This document shows, piece after piece, positions 32,975-48,500 of a stretch of 64,000 nt of DNA. A program made the translations under genes and the position numbers. Position 1 is the stretch's first letter. Each line of letters begins with the position of its first letter. Source of the DNA: Asterias amurensis (lineage: Eukaryota > Echinodermata > Asteroidea > Forcipulatida > Asteriidae); NCBI RefSeq assembly GCF_032118995.1, contig NC_092661.1, positions 126,501 to 190,500 of the forward strand, given 5' to 3'. The notes beneath the pieces are model-generated. The model searched no databases. It saw only the letters and a program-made list of their open reading frames with translations, and was not told the DNA's origin.

Positions 32975-34349
32975 GTGCATGGTCGTTAATTGGACATGAG
33001 TGATAATAACGAGCACTTCATTGTAACATAAAACACGATTAGATAAATTAATTAGGTATTTCGTCAGGACAAATTACTTGTTATCAATTATTGATAACAT
33101 ATTTAACAATTACTAAATGTTATAGGTAGTCTTTCGGTTTGTCATTTTCAAACCAATCGGTAAAGACAATTATAATAGGTTGATGAACAGTAACGATAAC
33201 AGAATTTTACATTATACTATTATTTATTTTAAACGGAATAAACAGCGTTATAGTGTACAAGTTGTTTAGTATATTAATTTAAAATGCTGGCCATATTTCA
33301 GCGATATGTAATGACTACTCACTAAGATCTGACAACATAATTCTTTGTCAGCATCGTTAATTTAACAATTATTTTAGAACTCGTTTATACTCAGTATACC
33401 ACCAAAGTTGTTGCTTTGCCGCATGTTTTAGCTTTGTTCAACTCTACAAAATAAAGTAAAACTTGCGCAACTAACCATCCACAATGCATACGGTTTGAAA
33501 ACGTGATACTTGCTTAGTTGGATAATGTTTATACTTGTATGGATGGATTGCAAATGACGTCACTGACCACCATATTTGATAAACGATGCCAACGTGCGCG
33601 CATGACCATCAGCAAATGGTAGCCTTGCACGCGCGCACATTTCACCAAGGGGGTCATTCACCTAACAATGTAACTGCGTAAGCGACAAATAATGCTATAT
33701 GTAATAAACAAATAATTAATGTAGCTTCAGGTAAAAATAGTGAACATTACTAAAGAACTTCTTTAACCATTTCAAACTCAAAAGACCAATAAATGCACCA
33801 GGAAGACATCTCAACAAAAGTAATCTTTAATTACAAGCTATGCCGGACTGTGAATATGACGTTATAGCCAAGGCAAGTCAATTTCATTCAATTCAATTTC
33901 ATCTATTTGTATTTACATATATTTTTATTTATCTATTTCTATTTTATTTCCTAAGTTTCAATCATGGTTTAATCGGATTATGTACAAAGTAGAGAGGAGT
34001 TTGATGAAATTACAATATTGAGCCAATTTGACGGAAACAGCTTTCCAAAGTCGCATTCATGCTGAACAATTAAATTAAGTTAATATTCAAATCGCACAGC
34101 TACACAACAATGTCTAGTGACAATAGAACGGTTTTAATTCGAAGATGACATCGATCTGGAAGTAAGCGCCTTCTAGTGAGTCATAATATTTTGTTCTCAA
34201 GGTTAATACCGCAAGAACAGATTGTCAAGATGCCTAAAGCAAAGCAGGAACGTTATCTTGTCTTGGGCTTCTTTATTCAACGTGATCATTTTAAGGCCTA
34301 TGTAATAAATGATATAGAGTCAATATTGCATTTCCAATTTATGAGACTA

Positions 34350-34655
34350 CAAGGTTAAGAAATGATTAGAACTGATTAGAACTGATAGAACTTATAAGAA
34401 ATAATAGCACTCATAAGAACTGCTAGAACTTAAAAGAACTGCTAGAACTCATAAGAACTGATACAGCTGATTAGAACTGATAGAACTTATAAGAACTAAT
34501 ATAAGTTGCAAGAACTGCTAGAACTCATAAGAACTGATATAACTTATAAGAACTGATATAGCTGATAAGAACTGATAGAACTTATAAGAACTGATAGAAC
34601 TTATAAGAACTGATAGAACTTATAAGAACGGATAGAACTTATAAAAACTGATCTA
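34350..34655. repeat. ~18-bp minisatellite 'agaactgatagaacttata'
   Basis: About sixteen short variants of 'aagaactgatagaactta' run in tandem, some with 'gctagaact' or 'tatagctga' alternatives. Confidence 0.9.
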
Positions 34656-36074
34656 GAATGTGAAAATATCTAAAACTTCGCTTGATGGGTTTTTGTCGTG
34701 CTCATATCCAGCTATAGTTTCAGCCTGTGTCTTACAGCGTTCAATGTCATGGCTCTGTTTATAGGACTTCGGGCCCGAGCGTATAGACGGGATTATAAGC
34801 ATTGCCATGAAACTCAAGGCCCAGACCAGAGTTCCACTCATATCTTATAACCAATTGCTCATGCACAAGTGCAGTGATTTAATATCGAATCGTAACGAAC
34901 AGGTGGATATACGGGTTATTTTGTGTCTGTCCGACGCATCATTTTCCATACCCTAGGATGCGTTTTCGCAGTCGTAACTAATACTGTTTCGTTTGAATTG
35001 GCTTTTGGTTAACCAGTGGCCAGTGACCGAAACATTTAATGATTACAGACGCGAAATAACGCACCCATGGCATTCCTTCTAAGAAATGTCACTGTTTGAT
35101 AGACTTTTAAGAGGCCCTAGACCTTACATGTCGAATTTGTTTATCTACAAATAACCCCAAAACAAAGGTTCTCTTTCCAAAGATTCTAAGATGATTGCAA
35201 GAGGGAGGGCTGGAAGGTCGTGTTGACGACGTATAGCAATAACGTCGTCTATTAACTTTCCCTTTCTTCTCGGTAGACATCCATATACATTGTGTACAAG
35301 TTAAACGGATAGGTCAATTCCTTCTCTTTACACGCATGACGTCCACTAACTCAAGTCTCACTAATTGCTCGGTGATTGGTGGGTTCGCTAAGAGCCTGCG
35401 TCCAGTCCAGGACGGACAGGTGCAACCACCCGAAATGCTCTTGATCCATTAGGTCAATTTAAACAGAGACTAGATCAACCGACTGACAGAACAATCAAGG
35501 ACGGACAGACAGACAGACTGACTAACGGACAGACACAACACATCTCAGTGTATTGGACTGACAGTGTTTTACGATTAGTTGTAATTACGGCTGTTATAAT
35601 CAGACACTAATAAGTTGATTTATACCTGCTATTAAAAGTAATTTAATAAACACATTTCTGCACCAAGAGTCTTTTTGTACAGTTTGATTTATTTCGATTG
35701 TCTCATCCATTGTCGTGTGTTTCTGCATGAGTCCTTCCTTTATTGGCGACATTTTATTTCGGGTATGTCTTCACATTATCTTGACACTGTCTTGACACTG
35801 TCTTGACAGGTAAGATCCTGACAAAGTATCTTGCAGTGTGCAAACACCTGCGGTAGATGTATTTTAAGTGCGTGCACTTTATCTTTGTTTTACTGACTCA
35901 TCGGGTAGTTTCTCACGAACCTAAGAAGGAGCAGGGCGGTAACACAACATGGAGAAGAGAGGACGAAGGTTTTTATCGTGCACGCATTAGACATGTTTAG
36001 TCTTGTTTCGTGTACGGTTAGTGCCACTTGCGCAGATACTAAAAAAGGCTTTTTATTGAAGATAATATCCTGTG

Positions 36075-36185
36075 ACGACAGGAAGATGTGGTCGCAGGGT
36101 TTTATATTGTTGTCATGAAGATATGGTCGCAGGGTTTTATACTGTTGTCATGAAGATATGGTCGCAGGGTTTTATACTGTTGTCA
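36075..36185. repeat. ~39-bp tandem triplicate
   Basis: 'gaagatatggtcgcagggtt' plus 'ttatactgttgtcat' occurs three times in direct tandem with single-base differences. Confidence 0.88.
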
Positions 36186-37109
36186 TAGGACAATATATTC
36201 ATCTTTTTCTTTCTGCAATCCGCAATCAAGGCCAAGCTTTCCAGAAGCTCAAAACACAAATCTGTCTATGATTCGTATTGATCTACCTTCTCGTCAGTAT
36301 TTCATTTTTTTGTGACAATTTAAGACAATTTTTTACTCAATAACTTGAACTCAGTAAATGAAAAGTGAATTTCGTAAATCAGCCAAAGGCAACTATGTCA
36401 AGCTTGGGAGTATTTGTTTTCTTCAAGTTTCACGGAGCAATAATTTAGGACTTATTTTTAGATTGTCAGTTGCCATTAATGTCTGTGTTTGCTTGGAGCT
36501 AGTATGAGCTTAAGCCACCCAAGAGAGCAAGATGTTTTTATATTATTGTTGCTTTATTTTTCTACGTACTTGCGAAGAACAACACTGTATTCTAGGTCAA
36601 ATAAATCAGACACTGTCAGAAATAAATGGCATGAAACCAGGGGTTAAGAGGAAAGATATAGGAACATGAAAGTAGCTAGTAGTCATGCATAGCTTGCATA
36701 TGTTGTTGTTGCTGTTGTTCCTTTACTTCGTATAATATCTCGGGTTTTTAATCATGATGTAGTCTTTAAACATGAATTTCAGTCAAGACAGTTTATGAAG
36801 TCTTATAAGTCTTATATTATATAAGCGCACGTATCTACCAAACAAGGTACTTGAGTCGCTGAGTATATACAAACTTTCAGAAAGATATGGGTTATTGCAG
36901 TGATGAATTCTGAGACCCTATATTATTTAGACCTTATGAGGGTTTACAAGGTGTTACAGCGGCGCATACAGCAGCCACAGCCAGGAACATCGGGCGTACC
37001 CCTTCTATTTTCGATAAGTGTACTGCGTTCGTTTACATGCGTTACACAACACATGGGACCAACGACTTTACGTCCCATCATAAGGACGAAGCAATGGTTA
37101 CATGCTTAA

Positions 37110-37165
37110 TAAGGACACAAGTGTCATGGCTGGGGATTTGAACCCACACTACTAACACTCTAACC
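37110..37165 (-). repeat. tRNA-derived SINE fragment
   Basis: 'ggggatttgaacccacacta' is the reverse of a pol III B-box-like GGGTTCAAATCC, followed by 'ctaacactctaaccc'. Similar phrases occur at 39890 and 47730. No full tRNA cloverleaf. Confidence 0.5.
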
Positions 37166-39343
37166 CTTTGTATGTGCTTGCAATACCAATACTTATCATT
37201 ACATCTCCTATAATTGATAGATTTTATAAGCAAATCTAGATTCCTTTCTTAATAGAAGTCCAGACCTAAAATGGCATAGTCCGTCACACAAAGTTCGCAA
37301 AGAAGGCAATTACTTTAATATAGACTTTTTGATAAGTGCGAGTACACGTTACATTATGTAGAACATGAAAACCGACAGCGCAGTGCCATTTGTTTCGAGA
37401 GGGGAATACAGGAGTATAAAATCGGACTTTGTTCCCTTTTAAATCTGCACGAATGAAAGCCTCATTTATCATCAAAACCGGCTAGCAGTTGACCTATTTG
37501 TTTTATCAAACAATTCCACTTCAAACCCGGAACATACAACGTTTCGATACTTAGTTTCAAAAGTTAGATTTATAAAAGCGCACGACACAAAACAAAATCA
37601 GTATTTTCGTATCAGATAATTTCCAGACATTTAGAAAAGTAACTTGACTGCATTGTTTGAAGTTACTTGTTATAACTTTACAAAAATCATAATGAGGTTT
37701 TCAGCAGAGTTCAAACTGACATGTTCGTCTTTTGATAAAAATTTCGCAAAAGAAAATGGGTAATTCCGTTAGTTTAGAAGTTCGGAACTGAAACTTCTAA
37801 TAAACCAATACATCACTTAAGATAATTCAATGTAAAAGGTTCGTGTGGATTCAAGCCATGAAATTGAATCAAATTCCATTCATCAACTTGTTTAGTTGTT
37901 TTGTAACTAACAATGCAATAAAACCTCAGCTCATACCCCGCAGGGTTGCTAATACTTGATTTGTTAACTTCACAGACTTAGCTTTGTTCCTTTTATAACA
38001 TTTTGAGAAGTATCGGTTTTAATTCAAACAAACATTTATTTTGGACACAGACCCAGGAACATATTTCACTAACCGAAATCGATACTTTTGGATTTTAATA
38101 TAAACTATTTTTTACGAAAGTGAACAGAAGTGGCAACCGAGACTTACTCGTAAAGTAAAGCAAAGGTTATCCATAAATGTGCCTCAATTCTTCTTCGTCT
38201 TAATGTCTTAGCAGGGACTATTCTTGTAAGAAAAAGAAACAGCTGAACAAGCAAACTGTACGGAAATCTTCTCACAAACATTGCTTTAGTAATTTCCTCT
38301 TCGTCAATGTCAAACAAAGCTTAAAGTGCTTCATGAATCCAGCCTTAAACAACATTATAAAACCTCAAGATATAAGACTATGAGTCTTGAGACATTCAGC
38401 AATCAAACCATATAGTTCTACAAACTATCACCTTGGCATTCGGTTTAGGCTAGACTTGCAGTTTGATGACAGGTTTGGTTGATAAAAAAAGGAAACATTA
38501 AATCCTGCTGACAGGAAATGGGTTTTCCAGATGGAAATGAACTTCATATCAGTCCATTATGAAGCTAAGAGCAAGGACACGATTAACTACTCAGACGTTT
38601 GGGTTGTAAACACGGTTTCAAATAAACAGGGATGTAAGTGTCGGGACCACGCTGTAAATATTTGGGTTATTTGACCAGAAGTGAATAGTTCCATATTCCG
38701 ATAAATTATATGGTCTGGTCACCTTTAAGCCTTAAAACAAAATTGTAAAGATTTCAATTCAGTGTTTGCGTTATTGATAAGCTGAATAATATAGAAGCAT
38801 ATTTTTTAAGGCAACCAGTTGTACACTCTAATAACACAGTAAACTATGAACAATGTTTATCATAATAGACAAAGCATAATTGCTGTACAAACGCACTGCT
38901 CAAATAAGCATAGATTTGTTGTCAATTATGCTTACAAATGAAGACTGATTGAACAAACCAAGCTCTCTCTTTGAACATTCATTGATAATGTAGCTCAATA
39001 AGCCTGTTTATTTGTAGGGTAGGGGTTCTTCAATTATCGTAATCAAGGTTTCAAAAAATCAAACTACACAGAACATAATGCACTAAAGATAAGAGTTTCA
39101 CTGACATGAGATATAGCATGAAACGTACACTTCGCTGGAAACTGTTTAACTTTGGTATTCAGTCAGCTATGTGTCTCTTTAGGGAGGTCCTTCTATTTTA
39201 TTAGTCTGTAAGGGTTGGCAACTTCAATCATTACACTGACAATGGCTAAGAGATACATTAGAATAAGTACATCCAAGAACCCTCAGAAAGATAGAAGGTA
39301 AACTTGCACTACTAAATCGATCAGAGTATATAACTGAAGACAA

Positions 39344-39349
39344 TTTATT
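39344..39349 (-). other. CDK5RAP1: Candidate poly(A) signal of CDK5RAP1
   Basis: AATAAA on the minus strand 56 nt beyond the CDK5RAP1 stop codon, giving a short 3'UTR. Confidence 0.5.
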
Positions 39350-39404
39350 GATACCAACCCTCTCTATACTGACCTATCATTTCTTCACTTCTATCTTAGA
39401 ATCG

Positions 39405-39512
39405 CTAACTGCTGTGCCTTGTAAACACATCTACATCCTGACTGTATAACTCTTTAATGGTCGTATGATACAACGGTGTTCCCTTCAACACCTGTGAATT
39501 GCAACTCCCAAT
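39405..39512 (-). CDS. CDK5RAP1: CDK5RAP1 exon 10 (last)
   Basis: Encodes [21 protein letters not shown]... and the TAG stop, the end of the TRAM domain. The acceptor is ttttcag|ATT. Confidence 0.85.
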   Translation of the reverse strand: MGSCNSQVLKGTPLYHTTIKELYSQDVDVFTRHSS

Positions 39513-42500
39513 CTGAAAACAAATCAACAAAATCATCATCAATTAGCATCAATTAGCATCCAGCATTTGTTTTTTAAGTCATATCAAAGCAGCATTTACT
39601 TCCACACTTAAGGAAGCAACAAAAAGTAGGCCTACAGTAAATATCAATGTGGAGGCAGGTTTAAAAAAAGCGGGGCATGTCTAGGAACAGCCTATAAAAT
39701 GAAGAAAGCCCCAGATACTATAGACAAATTGCTGTAATTCTGAGCAACGCTGCAATCATGACAGCCCCATCAAAATGTCTTAGCTGATCTATTTATAACA
39801 GGAAATACTGTCTCAAACATTTTCATATCTTTCCCATCATTATACAGTGTACTTTATTGTTGCATATAAGGACACAAGTGTCACGACTGGGACTTGAACC
39901 CACACTCTGCTGATCAGAAACATTAGAGCTTGAGTCCAGTGCTCTTCCCTACATTTGTTAAGGGTACAACCTTAGAAAAGTCACCACTTTAATAACTTGC
40001 ACAAACAGAAACAAACTTTCTGTATTTTATAAGAAGCTTAAGTTATCTTTGGTTGAAGGATTAGTCAAGAATAGCACGGTCATTAGTTATTGATTAACTT
40101 ATATTGACTTACATGTACAGCCACGTAATCACCAGGTTGGATTGACTTCACAGTAGATGTATTATGACCATATGGAACCTTTATATCAGGTAGGATGACT
40201 TTAATGTAACCATCATTACGACCAACAAGATCATTATCAGATCTCTTACTGACCTAAATGATAGACAAACAAAAACAACATTAGATTAACAGAAGCATGT
40301 TATCACACTATGTGTTTGTTTGGGATTCATCCTTGCAGAATGTTGTGTGAAAGACAAAACAGAGCCTTGGGCCGGCAGAATGTCATTTGCTCAAAACAGA
40401 ATTTGGAACTTGCAGAAACAAAAACCGAGCTTGAAACTTGCAGAATGTTCTGTGTACTACTCGCAGAATGACTATTGTCTTCGTTCAGGACTCCGTTCTT
40501 CTACCGATAAAACTCAGCTTAACACTCATGAATCTAGATTAACTTATGGCAAACACGCCTTCTCACACTCTGCTGCTGAACTTTGGAACACTCTCCCAAT
40601 TAATGTCCTTAAATCTTCTTGTGTTGTTACTTTTAAGAAAAAACTTAAAACTTATCTCTTTCCTAAAAGGTAGATTAATGATTTGTTTCCTGCAAGTTTT
40701 AGTTTAGCCTTTTCTTTGTTATGCGCTTTGATCAAGTTTTGGAAAAGCGCATTATAAATACCCTTTTTTTTCATTCCATACTTTAATCCACAGAGCATAC
40801 TAAATAAAACGAGCTGATTATTATGTTCAGTTTGTTAATCTTCATAACCATTGGATGTCCTCACTTTCTACATCATTAAATATTCCCTGAAACACTGCGG
40901 CAAGGATCATTTTAAAACAAGAGGATATTTGCTGAACTTAAATATGAAATATACAAAAAACTCTGATGATAAGTGATTTCAACTGAAGAAGCCGAAGGTG
41001 ATGTACTTTATAATGGAGAGACACAATACAATGCAATAAAGGCTTTGACTACATAGTGATAAACGGATGAGACCAGTCAATTACATTACAATACTGATGG
41101 ACTTTCCTGCACTTATTCAGTTGATTTCCCTCTACTCAAATTATTCAATTTCATTTCCTCTTCTTCTTTACACATAAATTTGTTCATATTATTGGTTTCT
41201 GAAGGTGTTATTCATCACTGGTTAGCTTGACACACTCTAGCCTGAGGTAAAATAAGGAATAATCTAAACAGGTTGTGTTTACTACAAAGCATCTCGTTCT
41301 CAAAGGATAATAAGAATAACAAACAGGATCTAACAAGGTCTTTCATTCAATACATATTTTTGAGTAGTTTCCTCTTCTTTTCCCCTTCTGTTAATCTAAA
41401 AACATAAAGGAATGAATAGAGTAATAAATGAAGTAATGAATCTTCTTGACTTCAGCGCAATTGCACATTTTAAGACAATGACGTCATTTAGCTCTATTAT
41501 CTGAAAAAGGAAATATTGCCAAAGGGTTTTTCTTTTGAAAGACTTTCTCATGCAGTGACAAATAAATGAAAATAGTCTTGTGTGAATGGTTGGAAACTTT
41601 ACAAATAATTTGTAAAGCTTTTAATTAAAAACATTGTAATTAAAATTTAAAATTTAATTATTAATGGAAAACCATAAACATTCAACTGCTTCTTTTGGCT
41701 TTAATTAAAATACAGATATTACTTTCTTCATAAGACATTTAGTTTCTAAAATCTGATGCTCCATGTTTATGTGTTTTATGAGCTTTGATGTAATGCTTAT
41801 TCATCTGTTCAATGAACTACACAACACCACAATAAGAACAAGAATACTGAATCTGACTAGGTCTAGGTTGCAATCATAGACCGCCGCAGCCAGAATATAT
41901 TATAGTGTTTTAGTACTTCAATAAGAGTAGCATTTCATGGCAAGATTTATGAGCATCCAAACCTACGTGTATGAAGGGCTTTAATACCCGGTACTAACTT
42001 CTACTCATTAAATATAATCTACATGTGATTTTAATATTTTATGCTAAATTGACATCAGGGAAAGGGAAACTATTTACATTCTAAAAAAAACCTGATGATC
42101 CCTGAACTCAGTAAACTCAGTCAGTACTTGCTTGAGCTCTGTAAAAACAAGAAATCAAGAACCTATTATCCCAAAGGGATTTGAACCCACAATAAAACAT
42201 CTACTCTAGAATGACAAAGGTATACGGTTCAAATCCAACCAAGATAATATGCCAATGGATTCTATTTTCAGGGGACTCGATGGTATTAAGTGCTCAACAC
42301 ACATCGATGTATGGGTAGAACATAATCTATATTATATTGGTGATGATATTAAAAAATCCATCGATCAAGCGTTCCTACAAACTGAAATGTATTATGTACA
42401 CGTATAGGTCAAACAGAATATATCTAATAACAGTGTGTAAGGAATCAATGGTCCAAATAAAGTAACTTTATAATATTGGCAAGGAAGTAGAGAAAGAAAG

Positions 42501-45500
42501 GTTAATTGCAAACAATGCAACTTTTATACCAGCGCTCCTTCTTTGTCACTAAATGAAATTTCACAGAACCTTTTCCTGTTTGCACGTCTTGTTTCCTACG
42601 ACTTGCGTTTATTGCTTTTATTATTTCAATTCCTAGACCAATTCTAGTTCCTCAACCTTGGTTTCAACCTGTATACCTCCAGTAAAATCAGGTTTTTATT
42701 ATAACACAAAAGCAGCCAACATCCGCTGAGAGCGAAGTGTTGCAATTAACACACTCCATGCATTCCTTATACAGGTTGTTAGTGGCGTCTATTAGGGAAG
42801 CAATTCTAGCAACCTCAATCTCACGTCAACTTCAATGACACGCATCATCACCTTCAAATCATTTCTAAATCACTGAGTGTGCTTTTGGTTCCCGACGGTA
42901 CACACACTGATCAATCTAGCTGGACTTTCCAGCACGCATGCTCTGCTTAATCCAATGAGATAACAAGTACGTTTTATGCTTAACCTCAGTCATTTTAATA
43001 ACAGCAAGAGGTTTGAAGGGAGTGTAATCACTCTCAAAATTAATGGCAATCAATATAATTATTTGGTTAGAAGTGTACAGCAGCTTTCGAAAGTCTAAAG
43101 CATTTGGAGAAACATTTCACTTTGAAGTAATGGATTATAAGACAAGATATTAGTTTGTATGGCCCAAAGTTTGAATCTGAAAAGCATGACTGTCAGTAAA
43201 GCTTCTTAGATTGTGTATTCCTATCACTAATTATTCTTCCTGCACGGACATTTCAATCTAGATGTTTAACAATACCCAGAAACGCAACACCTTTTGTAAT
43301 GAAATGTTCACACATGTATAAAGCATTAAAGCTCAAACAGGTCCAAAAACCAAATGTAGACCCTGCCTTCAGGAGTAATGAACTGTAATATCAAAGCTTT
43401 TCTGAAACTGTTGGCCGAGGCCAAAAACATTTATTTTTAATTCATAATATTTGAAGCACCAAACTAACCAATTTGGCATTGGCATGGCAACGGCCGAAAT
43501 TATCCTTCTGGGCTTGTATATGCATTGCTTTGAATTTGGATGATTATGTGAAATTTACCTATTTAAAGGCTGCATTAGCATTTCATAAAAGAATAGTAAA
43601 TAATTAAATGAATTGATATAGGTGGGTGTTTGAAGACTGCTATGAATGTATGAAAACGATCTCAGTATGTGGGCGAGTACCATTCATTTAAAATTGGGTC
43701 GCTTTTTTAAGATTGTTTATGTTTTGACAGCTTATAACCGATATTGTAGTAGTTCGATTTCAACATCAGCCAATTATCATTAAGATGGGAAATTAATCTT
43801 ACAAAATTACAAAACAAAAATTAGTATTATTACTTGTATTATTATTATAACTATTTTTTGGTTTTGTTTTATTTTTTGTTGCCAGACATTTTCAATGTTT
43901 TACCACACAGTCAATTAATTGTTTCATTGTTTTATTTTGCTTGTTGTCATCTTGTTGGGGGCGAGGGTGGTGAGAGACTTTAGGATAATATGTATTGACT
44001 GAGTAACAAAGCAAGTAACTGTAGAACATCAAAAGTAAAGAAACCTATATGTATTATTGCCTACTGTTTCCCTTCATTACATTATCTCACTATCACAAAT
44101 TGGGTCATAACTCATAAGTCACGTTCCTTAGCTCTTACGCAAGCTTCTACAATTACCTATAGCCTCATTCTAAGCTACGTGCAACAAGAATGAAAACCGC
44201 TCTACCCAGTTTCTCTACGTGACCTTGATATCAATTTTAACAAAGATGCTCAATCTGTCTACAACTCAACATAGGCAATAATTTGATTACATCAGAAGAT
44301 CATCACATAAATTAATTATAGAATAACTAGAGAGATGTTGACTGTACGTGTACATGTAAACCAGGCCACAGCTGTGCTCTCACCATAATATGAAGTCCTT
44401 TCTTATTTCACAAACCCATTAGACATTAATCAAGCAACAAAAAAGAACTAGATGACCCAATTGTAAAGAAACCTACATTTTCCGAAAATCAGTTTTATAT
44501 AAAGAAAAGAAAATTGGGACTAATTGCTCTCCCATTCCGGTAAAATCAAACATCAGAAGGTAAGGATGATTAGTTGATTGATTGAATGAATGATTGATTG
44601 ATGAGTGATTGATTGAATGATTGATTGAATTTATTTTGATAAAAAAATGTCAAAAATCCATACACAACAACGGGAGAAAAGACAATGAAATAAATTAATA
44701 GAACACAAGAGAAAAATACAGCAACAAACTATCCAAGGATCACACAAAAAACAAAGCCAATATCTTAAAGGCTTATTTCCATTGGGTTTTAGCTTCTTAC
44801 CCATTGTATTATTGCTGCAGTCAATTGAATAAGTGGAGCATTTTACCAATGCATAAGAAACACAAATTATGCTATTGATTATGTCTAAATTACTGTAATT
44901 TTATTGATTTGTTTCTAAAAGCTTTCTTGGATTCAATGGCAAATGGATGAAGGGATAAGTCACAACTTCACTATGATACTCTTTAACTCAGGATTCATAT
45001 TGAAGGAACATTACAGAATTGGTAAGAAAAAAACAAATCAGGAAGATCACATATATTTACATAAAACTTACACAGTCTATTGACGATGATAGTCATGATA
45101 GTAGAAAACATCCCTTGAATTAAGTTTGTAAGTTTTTGTATATTGTGGATTAAATAAAATGCTTCCACAACCAGCATCTGTTTTGTTAGCAAAACCAATT
45201 CTGTAGTGTCCCTTTAACCTTTATCATGACTTACCCCATCAATGAGGACTAGTTGTTTTTGTCCGATCTGTGCTGCGTTACTTTCCTCCATTCCCTGTCT
45301 ACATACCGTGATGATTTCTTTAAGCCGTCTCAGTTTCACTTCTTCAAGAACATCATCTTTCATCTTATGATAGGCGTTTGTTTTCTAAGCAGATACAAAA
45401 TACTTCAATTATTATCACATACAGAGCTGTAAACTCTGCACCAGAAATGGTTGCAGTAACTAAGTCTATTTGTCTGAGGAGTTTGGATGGATCAACAAAT

Positions 45501-48500
45501 TGTCAAATAACTCAACTGTTTGATCAGTTTGGTGATGGGATGGTGGGATTCTTGAATCTTTGCTGTCAACTAGTCCTATCCATTTTTTCTAAAATATTTC
45601 AGTACCGTTTTCTACTTGAAGATCACTTATTCAATATCAAAGTTATTCATCAGCAACCTTTACAGAATAAATCTTCTTAGATGTTACACATCAAGTGTGT
45701 CTTTGAGGTGTAATGTTTAATATAAATCTTTCTGTCTTTTTTTCCCCGAGTCCAACCTGTCTCAACGTGCACCTCATAACTAGGTCTATAAAATGAGATG
45801 TGGTTTCACATCAAGTTTGCCCCTTTATTCTTTTAATTAAGGCTTGTTGTGACGCATAACTTTAATACAGGCTGAAGGAGTTAGGTTCATGAATTAAAAA
45901 AAGGCTTTGATAAATAGTGAAATAAAATTTATATAACTGCACTTACTTTTCTCATGCTGTAAGCAAACAAGAAGGCATAATTGTAGCGGACAAGTTGCAA
46001 TAAAGACAAAGTATCTTCATGTTCCATCTCGGTCTCTCCACAAAACCCAGCAATAAAATCACTGCTTAATGAAACATCAGGAATAATAGCTCTGATGTGC
46101 GCCACCAACTCAAGATACGCTTCCCGCGTGTATCTAATAAAAAGAGAAAACAATTAAACTCATCAGGAAATGGCTTTGATTCTGAATTAGGATTGTGTAG
46201 CAAACCTAGTACGTCATTACTGGGCTGGACAAGAAAATGGATGCTACTCTTTCAGCCTCTACATGCCCGATACATGTACTTCACAGAGGCAATGTAGGCG
46301 ATTGCCTCCATGCTCCCTGGTCATTGCCTTAATGGTCCCCTTGAGATGCTACAGTACGTGCTACAACTTCCTCACAGGATGCCCTTTACCAAGGAGAAAT
46401 TGCCTTGGTGCCCTTGCCCTTTCAAAATCGAAACATACAGAGGGCATAGAGGCCTCTGTAAAGAAGGCCCCCTGATCAGGCCTGCTTTGAATGACTGTAC
46501 AGTTTGGTTATATTTGTTTACTGCCTTCATTGAATTAGTCTTTTAGTAAAAAACAATGTTTGGATACATTAAATATTTGTATGGACCTTTACAAGCTGAA
46601 ATATGAACTTTTCTATATCAAATGTGATGATCAGAGTCCAGTTTCAGATTACATTAACATTTTGACCCTGAAGACGAGCAGAGTATACTGAATATTAATT
46701 TTGGTTTTTACCTATACACCGATGTGTGTTAGCACTGTATACTCAGTACTTTCCCGAGTCCTGTGAAAAAATATCACAGGCATGTTACTCGGCTGGGATT
46801 CGAACCCACGACCCTTGCAATTCTAGAGCAGTGTCTTACCAACTAGACTACCGAGGTTGCCCGGCAGCTAGAGGCAGTTCGAATCCTATGTTTTGGCAGC
46901 GGGTACCGCAACGATATATACAGAGTATACTGTTTGAAACGTCAAGAACACTGTTTGAAACGTCAAGAACAAACCAGCTCATTTCAGAGCACAACACTTC
47001 CTCACAATAAGGCATGGTTGTATCTTCAAGTGAACTTTACTTCTACAAGCATGTGAGGCGGAGGGACTTGGTATGCATCACTGTACTGATCCATATCTAT
47101 TATTACTATTAACTCCTGAGAATGTGATATCTACAAGTCATTTACCCTCTTCGCATCCTCTTCAAGACATCGGAGTTTCCACTCTGTGCCGGCATGTGAA
47201 CTTGCTTACATATATTATCTCGATCTCGAATCAAATACAACACTTCATCTGGAAAGTCTTTCGGATGTGGCGATGTAAATCTGATCCTTATTTCAGGATC
47301 CACTGCCGAGACTTTCTCTAAGAGATCAGCAAATCTTAGACCACCCTTTTTGTCCTTGTAGATGGTGTTGAATCCCTTAGCAAGATGAGAAGGTTGGTGA
47401 GATGAATTATCAACTGCTGTTTCATGTCCATAATAAAGAGTTTCCGAGGTATCTCTGTAGCTGTTGACATTCTGACCAAGTAGAGTTATTTCTTTCACAC
47501 CCTGTGTTTAAACAAAATGAAATACTAGTAGGTTAAAATTTTAAACTAGCCATCTTCTCCTGGGGCTGAAACAGGGTTACCCACTTTGAAGTCCATACAA
47601 ATGTACATGTAGGCTTGAGTGTCATCCATCAGAAGCCTGGCATGCCTAGCTGGTAGAGCAAAAAGCACGACCTCCCCAACTCTCCAAAGCAATCATGGAT
47701 AAGTGTCTTGCTTAAGGACGCAAGTGACACGACCGGGATTCTAACCAACACTCTGCTGTTCAGAAACACCTGCCGTCGATTTCACAAAACTCTTCCTAAC
47801 TTAAGACTAATCTTAGGACTTAAGACGAGTCCCAACCCTGCACTGTAGCATGTAGACCTTAAGATTAATCCTAAGTTAGGAAGAGTTACTCGTCCTACAT
47901 AACTCGAGATAAGACGAGTCCTAACTCTTTGTGAAATTGAAGGCAGAGCTTGAGTCGGGTGCTCTTAACCACTAGGCCACTAAAACCACAATGAGTTCCT
48001 ACCTGATCAGACAGTATTTTGACTTCATCAATAATAGAAGAAACAGGTCGACTTCTTTCTCTTCCCCTCGTGAATGGAACGATGCAGTAACTACACATAT
48101 TATCACAGCCTCGCATTATAGATCTACAGTATCAAAATACACAAGAAATGTACATTAACTGAAAATGTAAATTTGTTTGGGACTGATCTTACATTGACGT
48201 GTGGTAAGCACTAAATAGAGGTCGTTCACACGCCGTACTAAAGTTGGTCTAAGTCCACTTAGACCGGTTCGGGTTCAACTTTTGTGCGTGTGAACGCAAA
48301 TAAAGTTAGACCGGATCGGGTCTAAGCCCCAAAACTTAAACCTTTTAACACTGCGTGTGGACAGAATGACATCCGGTTTTAACTCACAACGGACGACCCA
48401 TTGTGTGGTTCAATGCACACGCCCGGGACCTGGAGCGATTGTATACGGTTTCTGTTGCCTCTGATGCCGAAAAGCACCGAGTATTTATAATTATGTTACT

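Larger units (their letters stand above)
32167..39404. other. Receptor 3' flank and gene-poor interval
   Basis: A possible poly(A) signal lies at 32969-32974. Beyond it is AT-rich DNA with two minisatellites (34350-34655, 36075-36185), a GACA-rich patch (35495-35535) and tRNA-SINE fragments (37110-37165). No coding region is recognised on either strand. Confidence 0.5.

Noticed and set aside
46790..46860. Possible tRNA gene (B-box-like GGTTCGAATCC, reverse strand)
   Set aside because: No complete cloverleaf with matching acceptor stem; the same phrase recurs in several diverged copies (62050, 62800), as expected of tRNA-derived SINEs.
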